The notes beneath the pieces were generated by a model that worked only from the letters and a program-made list of their open reading frames with translations, searched no databases and had not been told where the DNA came from. Both the position numbers and the translations under genes were made by a program. Below are positions 13,546 to 19,782 of a stretch of 19,782 nucleotides of DNA, piece by piece. Within the stretch, counting starts at the first letter, position 1, and every line of letters starts with the position of its first letter. Location: the NCBI RefSeq assembly GCF_051278035.1, contig NZ_JBNMNU010000077.1, positions 1-19,782 on the forward strand, given 5' to 3'. This DNA is from Clostridium_AD sp051278035. GTDB lineage: Bacteria > Bacillota > Clostridia > Clostridiales > Clostridiaceae.

Positions 13546-14370
13546 ATGAAAAAAGTTTTAACTATAGCAGGTTCAGACAGCTGTGGAGGAGCAGGCATAC
13601 AAGCTGATTTAAAAAGCTTTAGTGCAAATGGGGTATATGGAATGAGTGTTATAACAGCTATAACGGCACAGAATACCATGGGAGTTTTTGAAGCTCGAGA
13701 CTTAGACGAGGTAATTATTAAGGCACAAATAGATGCCATTTTTACAGATATAGTTGTAGATGCGGTTAAAATCGGTATGGTATCTAGCATTTCAACTATT
13801 GATGCAATAAGTGAGAAATTAAAACTATACAAGCCGAGTATTATAGCACTTGATCCTGTAATGATTTCTAAAAGTGGTTATTCACTTCTAAAACCAGAAT
13901 CAAAATCAGCATTGATTAAAAAATTAATTCCGCTAGCATCACTTATTACGCCAAACGTACCAGAGGCTGAGGAAATTTTACTCGAAGTAAATTCTGATAT
14001 TGCGCACATTGAAACAGTGGAGCATATGGAAAGTGCAGCAAAGGAAATGTACAAGCTAGGATGTGGAAATGTGCTTTTAAAGGGTGGGCATATGACGGGA
14101 GAAGCAGTGGATGTGTTTTATGACGGAGCTTTAATTACACATTTTTCATCAGATAGAATACATACAAAAAACACTCATGGAACGGGATGCACTCTATCTT
14201 CTGCCATAACTGCAAATTTGGCACTTGGTCTTAGCATGAAGGATGCAATAAAAAATGCAAAACAGTATATAACAATTGCAATAAAGCATTCATTGGACAT
14301 TGGGCACGGTGTTGGACCTACCAATCACTTTTATGAATTATATAAGAAAGCAGGGATAGCAAATGATTAA
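13546..14370 (+). CDS. thiD: Hydroxymethylpyrimidine/phosphomethylpyrimidine kinase
   Basis: This 274-residue ribokinase-fold enzyme phosphorylates HMP to HMP-P and then HMP-PP for thiamin synthesis. Family marks are AGSDSCGGAGIQADLKSF (8-25), YGMSVITAITAQNT (31-44), ALDPVMISKSG (101-111) and the anion-hole HGTGC (211-215) with the catalytic region cysteine. AAGGGG precedes the ATG. First gene of the riboswitch operon; its end overlaps cytX by 8 nt. Confidence 0.97.
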   Translation: MKKVLTIAGSDSCGGAGIQADLKSFSANGVYGMSVITAITAQNTMGVFEARDLDEVIIKAQIDAIFTDIVVDAVKIGMVSSISTIDAISEKLKLYKPSIIALDPVMISKSGYSLLKPESKSALIKKLIPLASLITPNVPEAEEILLEVNSDIAHIETVEHMESAAKEMYKLGCGNVLLKGGHMTGEAVDVFYDGALITHFSSDRIHTKNTHGTGCTLSSAITANLALGLSMKDAIKNAKQYITIAIKHSLDIGHGVGPTNHFYELYKKAGIAND

Positions 14371-15577
14371 AGATAATGAAAAGCTAGGTTTTTGGACTTT
14401 TGTATTTTTATGGTTTGGAGCTGCGGTATCCATTGCTGAAATTATGACGGGAGGTCTAATTGCACCATTAGGATTTAAAATAGGGTTAATAGTGATTTTA
14501 CTCGGTCACCTAATTGGCACGGGAATATTGATTCTAGGAGGAATTATTGGTACTAGAGAAAAAGTGCCATCGATAACATCCACAAGTATTTCTTTTGGAG
14601 TATATGGTTCTTATTTATTTTCATTATTAAATATACTTCAGCTAATTGGTTGGACAGCAGTTATGATACAATCTGCTGCTAGTTCTGTAAACGCAATAAC
14701 TCAGAGCTTATGGAATTTTAACAATGTTTTAGTATGTACTATGTTTATAGGGATACTTACAATGTTGTGGCTTTATTTTGGAAAGGCAGGTATGAAAAAA
14801 TTAAATATTACAGCAGTATCTTTGCTTTTTATACTTACTTTGGTGTTAGGGACAATTATCTTAAAGGAAAAAACATTACTAACAAAAGCAAGCAATGATG
14901 GCATGTCATTTGGAGGAGCACTGGAGCTCAGTATAATTATGCCTCTTTCTTGGCTACCTTTAATTGCAGATTATACTAGATTTGCAAAAAGCGAAAAAGT
15001 TGGAGCCTATGGAAGCTTTATAGGTTATTTTTTAGGAAGTTCATGGATGTATATTATAGGACTAGGGGCTGCTATTATTTCTAATAATGCAGAACCATCA
15101 GCTATGATGCTAGCTGCAAATTTAGGAATTACAGCTTTAGGAATAGTAATACTTTCCACGGTAACTACTACATTTTTAGATGTGTATTCAGCGGGAGTCT
15201 CTTTTTTAAATATTATGCCAAAGTTCGGTGAAAAAAGAGTCGGGATTATTATGACAGTTATTGGAACGTTAGCTGCAATAATGCTCCCTATAGAAAATTA
15301 TCAGAGCTTTTTATATGCCATAGGTTCAGTATTTGCACCATTATTTGCAATTTTAATTACTGATTATTTTATAATTAAGAAAAATACAAAACTTAATCCT
15401 AGTGTACTTGTAAACTTTGGTGCGGTTATTGTATGGATTATAGGGATAGTAACTTACTATAGCTTTATAAAACTTGATTCAATACTAGGAGCTACGGTAC
15501 CAGTTATGATTATTACAGGATTTATATATATAATAAGTTGGAGGGTGACGTCGAAATGGAAACTAATAAAAAAATAA
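14363..15577 (+). CDS. cytX: Putative hydroxymethylpyrimidine transporter CytX
   Basis: This 404-residue NCS1-family permease has about twelve hydrophobic helices. It begins with GFWTFVFLWFGAAVSIAEIMTGG, the conserved first-helix motif of the group, and carries the SWLPLIADYTRFAK region in the middle. It belongs to the CytX branch assigned to HMP uptake because it clusters with thiamin genes behind TPP riboswitches, exactly as here. Overlaps with thiD upstream (8 nt) and thiM downstream (22 nt) show tight operon packing. Transport of HMP is inferred from family and context. Confidence 0.93.
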   Translation: MIKDNEKLGFWTFVFLWFGAAVSIAEIMTGGLIAPLGFKIGLIVILLGHLIGTGILILGGIIGTREKVPSITSTSISFGVYGSYLFSLLNILQLIGWTAVMIQSAASSVNAITQSLWNFNNVLVCTMFIGILTMLWLYFGKAGMKKLNITAVSLLFILTLVLGTIILKEKTLLTKASNDGMSFGGALELSIIMPLSWLPLIADYTRFAKSEKVGAYGSFIGYFLGSSWMYIIGLGAAIISNNAEPSAMMLAANLGITALGIVILSTVTTTFLDVYSAGVSFLNIMPKFGEKRVGIIMTVIGTLAAIMLPIENYQSFLYAIGSVFAPLFAILITDYFIIKKNTKLNPSVLVNFGAVIVWIIGIVTYYSFIKLDSILGATVPVMIITGFIYIISWRVTSKWKLIKK

Positions 15578-16404
15578 TAGAATTATTAAATAATGTGAAG
15601 GTTAAAAATCCTTTAGTACATCATATAACTAACTATGTCACGGTTAATGATTGTGCAAATATTACACTTGCTATAGGGGGGGCACCTGTTATGGCGGAAG
15701 ATATTAATGAGGTTTGTGATATGGTAGGACTCGCCTCAGCACTTGTTATAAACATAGGGACATTAAACATCACAACTGTAAAATCTATGATTACTGCAGG
15801 GAAAAGAGCAAATGAACTAAATATTCCTGTTATCCTCGATCCTGTTGGAGCAGGGGCTACATCTTATAGAACAGAAACTGCTATAAAGATTATTAATGAA
15901 GTGAAACTTGCGGTTATTAGAGGGAATTTATCTGAAATAAAAACACTTTCTGGTATTGAAACGAAAACAAAAGGTGTGGATGCCTGCGTGAATGTTTCTT
16001 ATAATGGTAACGAACTTATGCGAGAAAAGGAAATGGCAGTTGGTTTAGCAAGTAAACTCAATACTGTGGTGGCAATAACCGGGGAAGTTGACATTATTAC
16101 AGATGGTAAAACTCTTTTCGCATCGTCAAATGGACATAAAATAATGTCTAAGGTTACAGGTACAGGATGCATGTGTACATCACTTATAGGATCTTATTTG
16201 GGAGCAGGAGAGAATAATTTAATAGCAGCACTCGCAGGGATTGTTTCTATGGGTATTGCAGGAGAAATAGCTTATGAAGGTTTAGATAAAAGTACAGATG
16301 GTACCGGAACATTAAAAGTTAAAATACTAGATGCTATTTATAATTTATCTAATGATGAAATAATGAAAAGGGGTAAGATAGATGAAGAAAAACATAGATT
16401 ATAG
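15556..16404 (+). CDS. thiM: Hydroxyethylthiazole kinase
   Basis: This 282-residue kinase phosphorylates 4-methyl-5-(2-hydroxyethyl)thiazole for thiamin salvage. Marks are PLVHHITNYVTVNDCANITLA (19-39), GGAPVMAED (41-49), VILDPVGAGATSYR (92-105) and the TGTGC anion hole (201-205) with its cysteine. A TTG frame from 15538 would include the ribosome site, so the ATG at 15556 with GGAGGG about 10 nt upstream is the start. The end overlaps thiE by 23 nt. Confidence 0.96.
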   Translation: METNKKIIELLNNVKVKNPLVHHITNYVTVNDCANITLAIGGAPVMAEDINEVCDMVGLASALVINIGTLNITTVKSMITAGKRANELNIPVILDPVGAGATSYRTETAIKIINEVKLAVIRGNLSEIKTLSGIETKTKGVDACVNVSYNGNELMREKEMAVGLASKLNTVVAITGEVDIITDGKTLFASSNGHKIMSKVTGTGCMCTSLIGSYLGAGENNLIAALAGIVSMGIAGEIAYEGLDKSTDGTGTLKVKILDAIYNLSNDEIMKRGKIDEEKHRL

Positions 16405-17005
16405 CCTTTATCTTGTTACTGATAGAGATGTGGTAATGGATACAGATATATACACTGGAGTTTTGGAAGCAATAAAAGGCGGGGTTACAGTAGTTCAACT
16501 TAGAGAAAAGAGAATAGGCACACTTGAATTTTATAATATTGCAGTAAAAATTAAAAGCATAACTGATAAGTATAAAATACCATTAATAATAAACGACAGA
16601 ATTGACATTGCGCTTGCTATAGGTTGTGATGGTGTACATCTTGGGCAAAATGATATGCCTGCGGCTATTGCAAGAAGTATTATTGGAAATAACAAAATAA
16701 TAGGTGTGTCGGCGTCTACATTAGAAGAGGCTCAAAAAGCAGAAAAGGATGGGGCAGATTATGTGGGAGTTGGAGCAATGTTCCCCACAACGACTAAGGA
16801 TGATGCAAAAGCGGTTACAGTGCTTTGCTTAAAAGAAATAAAAGAGGGGATTTCTATTCCAGTAGTTGCTATTGGTGGAATTAATGAAAAAAACGTAGAG
16901 CTATTATTAACCGCAAATATCGATGGAATAGCTGTAGTTTCAGCTATTCTATCTAAAAAAAATGCTAAGACGGCTGCAGAAAAACTATTTATATTAGCAA
17001 ATTAG
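16382..17005 (+). CDS. thiE: Thiamin-phosphate synthase
   Basis: This 207-residue TIM-barrel enzyme joins HMP-PP with thiazole phosphate to give thiamin phosphate. Visible marks are YLVTDRD at the first strand, GGVTVVQLREK, PLIINDRIDIALAIGCDGVHLGQNDMP, the VGVGAMFPTTTKDDA loop that binds pyrophosphate, and PVVAIGGINEKN. Length is normal. AGGGG lies upstream of the ATG inside thiM. It ends the salvage operon; no strong terminator follows, only a weak 4-bp hairpin and a T-rich stretch near 17010-17040. Confidence 0.96.
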   Translation: MKKNIDYSLYLVTDRDVVMDTDIYTGVLEAIKGGVTVVQLREKRIGTLEFYNIAVKIKSITDKYKIPLIINDRIDIALAIGCDGVHLGQNDMPAAIARSIIGNNKIIGVSASTLEEAQKAEKDGADYVGVGAMFPTTTKDDAKAVTVLCLKEIKEGISIPVVAIGGINEKNVELLLTANIDGIAVVSAILSKKNAKTAAEKLFILAN

Positions 17006-17071
17006 CCATGCGTTAGCATATATTAGGTACCTTTTTATTTCATGTAGAACTTTTTAAAATTATTTTATAAA

Positions 17072-17105
17072 ACCACTTTAAAAAGTATTTAGGAAGTGGT
17101 ATACT
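17072..17105 (+). promoter_or_regulatory. Candidate xylA promoter with overlapping inverted repeat
   Basis: TTTAAA (17077-17082), a 17-nt spacer and TATACT (17100-17105) form a plausible promoter about 30 bp before xylA. The inverted repeat ACCACTT (17072-17078) / AAGTGGT (17094-17100) brackets the spacer and could be a repressor site. It does not resemble the Bacillus XylR operator. Confidence 0.5.
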
Positions 17106-17135
17106 ACAAATATAAAATAATTAGGGGGTCGTAAT

Positions 17136-18449
17136 ATGAATGAATTTTTCAGTGACATAAAAAAAGTAGAATATGAAGGTAAGGATTCTAAAAATCCTTT
17201 AGCCTATAAACATTATAACGCGGATGAGATTATTGATGGAAAGACAATGAAAGAGCATTTACGTTTTGCAGTAGCTTATTGGCACACTTTCACAGCTGGT
17301 GGAAATGATCCATTCGGAATGCCAACTATGCAAAGAAGCTGGGATGATTTGAGTGGAATGGAACTTGCAAAAGCTAGAATCCATGCTAATTTTGAATTTG
17401 CAGAAAAATTAGGAATAGGTTACTTTTGTTTTCATGATAGAGATATTGCACCAGAAGGCGCAGACCTTACAGAAACTAATAATAATCTAGATGTAATCGT
17501 TTCACTTGCAAAAGAGCTTTCAGAAAAAACTGGAATAAAACTTTTATGGGGAACTGCAAATCTGTTTAGTAATCCTAGATTTGTTCATGGAGCAGCATCC
17601 TCATCAAATGCAGATGTTTTTGCATATGCAGCGGCTCAAACTAAAAAAGCTTTAGAAGTAACAAAATTAATGGGCGGACAGAATTATGTCTTCTGGGGCG
17701 GACGAGAAGGTTATGAAACACTGTTAAATACTGATATGGGCCTTGAACAAGATAACCTTGCTAGATTTTTCCATATGGCAGTAGATTATGCAAAAGAAAT
17801 CGGATTTACTGGACAATTTTTAATTGAGCCTAAGCCAATGGAACCAACAAAACACCAATATGATTACGATGTAGCTTCAGTACTTGGTTTTTTAAGAAAA
17901 TATGATCTAGATAAACATTTTAAAATGAACATAGAAGCGAACCATGCTACTTTAGCTGGACATACTTTTGAACATGAACTTCATTTAGCAAGAGTAAATG
18001 GTGTTCTTGGAAGTGTAGATGCAAACCAAGGAGATGCACAGCTTGGATGGGACACAGATCAATTCCCTACAGATATTCGGACAGCAACACTTGCAATGTA
18101 CGAAATCATAAAGAATGGTGGACTCCATAGCGGTGGACTTAACTTTGATGCAAAAACAAGAAGAGCTTCATTTGAAGCAATAGATTTGTTTTATTCCCAC
18201 ATCGCTGGAATGGATACATTTGCAAAAGGATTTAAAGTAGCTCGTAAATTATTAGCAAGTGGAGAACTAGAGGATTTTATAGAGGATAGGTATTCAAGCT
18301 TTAGCGAGGGTATAGGAAAAGATATATTAGAAGGCAAGGTTGGATTTAATGAACTAGAAAAGTATGCATTAGATAACAAAACTTTAGCAAATAAGTCCGG
18401 TCATCAAGAGATGCTTGAAGCACTATTAAACAGATATATTTTAGATTAG
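17136..18449 (+). CDS. xylA: Xylose isomerase
   Basis: This 437-residue class II xylose isomerase interconverts D-xylose and D-xylulose. The fingerprint catalytic residues H100 and D103 (FCFHDRD) match the Escherichia pair H101/D104. The two metal sites are complete: E231 (IEPKP), E267 and H270 (NIEANH), D295, D306 and D308 (GWDTD). AGGGGG precedes the ATG. It is followed by a sugar-binding lipoprotein and ABC ATPase, consistent with xylose or mixed-sugar use. No xylulokinase or XylR is in view. A hairpin follows the stop, so it may be partly uncoupled from the transporter genes. Confidence 0.98.
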   Translation: MNEFFSDIKKVEYEGKDSKNPLAYKHYNADEIIDGKTMKEHLRFAVAYWHTFTAGGNDPFGMPTMQRSWDDLSGMELAKARIHANFEFAEKLGIGYFCFHDRDIAPEGADLTETNNNLDVIVSLAKELSEKTGIKLLWGTANLFSNPRFVHGAASSSNADVFAYAAAQTKKALEVTKLMGGQNYVFWGGREGYETLLNTDMGLEQDNLARFFHMAVDYAKEIGFTGQFLIEPKPMEPTKHQYDYDVASVLGFLRKYDLDKHFKMNIEANHATLAGHTFEHELHLARVNGVLGSVDANQGDAQLGWDTDQFPTDIRTATLAMYEIIKNGGLHSGGLNFDAKTRRASFEAIDLFYSHIAGMDTFAKGFKVARKLLASGELEDFIEDRYSSFSEGIGKDILEGKVGFNELEKYALDNKTLANKSGHQEMLEALLNRYILD

Positions 18450-18456
18450 GACTAAT

Positions 18457-18493
18457 TTACATATAGAGACAAACAAGATGTCTCTATATGTAA
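18457..18493 (+). terminator. Hairpin after xylA, possible terminator or mRNA stabiliser
   Basis: A perfect 15-bp stem (18457-18471 with 18479-18493) has a 7-nt loop. The following sequence is A-rich rather than T-rich, so full termination is doubtful and a 3'-end stabilising or processing role is as likely. Confidence 0.55.
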
Positions 18494-18542
18494 TAAAAAT
18501 AAACAGAATATTATAAATAATTAATTTCGAGGGGGAATAAAA

Positions 18543-19625
18543 ATGAAAAAGATTTTATCCGTTCTAATGGTAGTATCAATGGTATTTGGACTAACCGCGT
18601 GTGGTTCATCAACACCTAAAGAAAATACGGAAACTAATGGTAAAATAGCAGGTATAGCAATGCCTGAAAAAACATTACAAAGATGGATTAATGATGGAAA
18701 TAATATGGTTGAATCATTAGAGGCATTAGGATATGAAACTGATTTACAATATGCTGACAATAATGTGCCTAATCAAATAAATCAAATTGAGAATATGATT
18801 ACTAAAGGTGCAGACGTTTTAGTAATTGCTGCAGTCGATGGAACAGCATTAACTGATGTACTAAAGCAAGCTCATGATGCTGATATTCCGGTTATATCAT
18901 ATGATCGTTTAATTACAAAAACTGCTTTCGTAGATTACTATGCAACCTTTGATAATTTCAAAGTTGGTGTTCTTCAAGCAGGAGCTATTGAAGAATCACT
19001 CGGATTAAAAGATGGCAAAGGTCCATTTAACATTGAATTATTTGCGGGTTCACCAGATGATAATAATGCAAAATTCTTTTTTAATGGAGCAATGTCAATT
19101 TTACAACCATATATTACTTCAGGTAAATTAGTTGTAAAAAGTGGACAAACAGATTACGCTCAGGTTGGTACTTTAAGATGGGACGGAGCTACTGCTCAGG
19201 CAAGAATGGATAATATATTAAGCGCAAACTATACAACAGAAAAGGTTGATGCAGTATTATCACCAAACGATAGTGTTGCTATTGGTATTATATCATCCTT
19301 AAAAGGTGTTGGATATGGATCAGCATCACAACCTATGCCAATAACCACAGGTCAAGATTGTGAAGTTGCATCTGTTAAATCTATAATTGCAGGAGAACAG
19401 ACATCTTCGATATTTAAAGATACAAGAGTACTAGCTGCTAAAGCTGCTGAAATGGCAGACGCTGTTTTGGCCGGTGAAACACCAGTAGTTAATGACACAG
19501 AGACTTATGATACTGGATCTAAAATAGTTCCTTCATTCCTTTGTGATCCAGTTGTTGTTGATAAAACAAATTACAAAGAAATGTTACTTGAAAGTGGATA
19601 TTACACAGAAGAGGATCTTAAATAA
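18543..19625 (+). CDS. Sugar ABC transporter substrate-binding lipoprotein, ChvE/multiple-sugar type
   Basis: This 360-residue periplasmic-binding-protein type 1 fold has a lipoprotein signal ending in LTAC (C20), followed by GSS and a polar linker. The binding domain begins IAGIAMPEKTLQRWINDG and has NQINQIENMITKGADVLVI, AAVDGTALTDVL, IPVISYDRLI, the ELFAGSPDDNNA loop and AVLSPNDSVAIGI. This pattern matches ChvE/MmsB-like multiple-monosaccharide binders rather than RbsB or XylF. GAGGGGG precedes the ATG. It probably binds xylose, arabinose, glucose or galactose, and the neighbouring xylA favours xylose, but specificity is inferred. The matching ATPase follows. Confidence 0.92.
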   Translation: MKKILSVLMVVSMVFGLTACGSSTPKENTETNGKIAGIAMPEKTLQRWINDGNNMVESLEALGYETDLQYADNNVPNQINQIENMITKGADVLVIAAVDGTALTDVLKQAHDADIPVISYDRLITKTAFVDYYATFDNFKVGVLQAGAIEESLGLKDGKGPFNIELFAGSPDDNNAKFFFNGAMSILQPYITSGKLVVKSGQTDYAQVGTLRWDGATAQARMDNILSANYTTEKVDAVLSPNDSVAIGIISSLKGVGYGSASQPMPITTGQDCEVASVKSIIAGEQTSSIFKDTRVLAAKAAEMADAVLAGETPVVNDTETYDTGSKIVPSFLCDPVVVDKTNYKEMLLESGYYTEEDLK

Positions 19626-19646
19626 TAAATTAGAAGTCTAAAAGTT

Positions 19647-19682
19647 AAATTTAGTGGTGGTGTTAAAGCCATCACTAAATTT
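19647..19682 (+). terminator. Attenuating hairpin between binding protein and ATPase genes
   Basis: A 14-bp stem with one G-T pair (19647-19660 with 19669-19682) has an 8-nt loop and ends in a short T run. Such hairpins between binding-protein and ATPase genes commonly lower downstream expression and keep the binding protein in excess. Confidence 0.65.
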
Positions 19683-19711
19683 TTAACTAAATGTAAGGAG
19701 TTGAATGTCGC

Positions 19712-19782
19712 ATGTCTGACACTATTCTTGAAATGAAAAATATAACTAAGATTTTCCCAGGCGTTAAAGCTCTTGACGATGT
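19712..19782 (+). CDS. Sugar ABC transporter ATP-binding protein, N-terminal fragment
   Basis: The first 23 codons read MSDTILEMKNITKIFPGVKA and then LDD before the right edge. This is the standard N-terminus of carbohydrate importer ATPases (MglA/GguA/RbsA type), with the KxFPGVKALDDV segment before Walker A. AAGGAG lies 11 nt before the ATG. It follows the ChvE-like binding protein by 86 bp, so it should form a sugar importer with it; a permease gene is expected beyond the window. Confidence 0.88.
   Translation, partial: MSDTILEMKNITKIFPGVKALDD

Overview
The window is AT-rich, densely coded DNA with strong AGGAGG-type ribosome binding sites, several TTG/GTG starts, and gene families typical of an anaerobic spore-forming Firmicute. 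A Clostridium sensu stricto relative is the best fit, inferred from gene content and codon use only. There is no rRNA, tRNA, CRISPR array, insertion sequence or prophage. The two edges cut genes: a histidine kinase C-terminus on the left and a sugar ABC ATPase N-terminus on the right.

Layout. 1-1640: end of a sensor kinase, a shared terminator, then a minus-strand ccdA-tlpA pair that moves reductant across the membrane to extracytoplasmic disulfides. 1640-3470: two plus-strand acyltransferase-fold genes (DUF2156 and a RimJ/RimL-like GNAT). 3497-4110: two short minus-strand genes for small hydrophilic proteins. 4221-5006: a LiaF-like membrane protein with its own promoter and a GC-rich hairpin at the predicted mRNA 5' end. 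5081-6966: a GntR(YtrA-type)-ABC ATPase-permease operon with an operator-like inverted repeat over its -10 box. 7041-8144: an AI-2E-family membrane protein. 8145-8591: a gap with promoter-like signals and a short direct repeat. 8592-9176: ribosomal protein bL25/Ctc. 9244-10875: aspartate 4-decarboxylase. 11030-11470: a repeat protein resembling gamma-type spore proteins.

11673-13273 holds a plus-strand cassette: rhodanese lipoprotein, a frameshifted membrane 4Fe-4S-type protein and a SAM methyltransferase. 13336-17005 is a thiamin salvage operon (thiD-cytX-thiM-thiE) behind a TPP riboswitch and an attenuator-type terminator. It imports hydroxymethylpyrimidine, phosphorylates it and hydroxyethylthiazole, and joins them; no de novo thiC or thiG is present here. 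17072-19782 is a sugar module: xylose isomerase, then a ChvE-like sugar-binding lipoprotein and the start of its ATPase.

The observations most worth checking are: (i) three separate small hydrophilic protein genes share promoter elements resembling the forespore sigma-F/sigma-G class; (ii) a one-base T insertion appears to break the 4Fe-4S-type gene; (iii) the rhodanese/4Fe-4S/methyltransferase trio looks like a functional unit of unknown role; (iv) the hairpin before the LiaF-like gene. I did not find a clearly new defence or mobile system. All homology statements come from reading the proteins, not from database searches.
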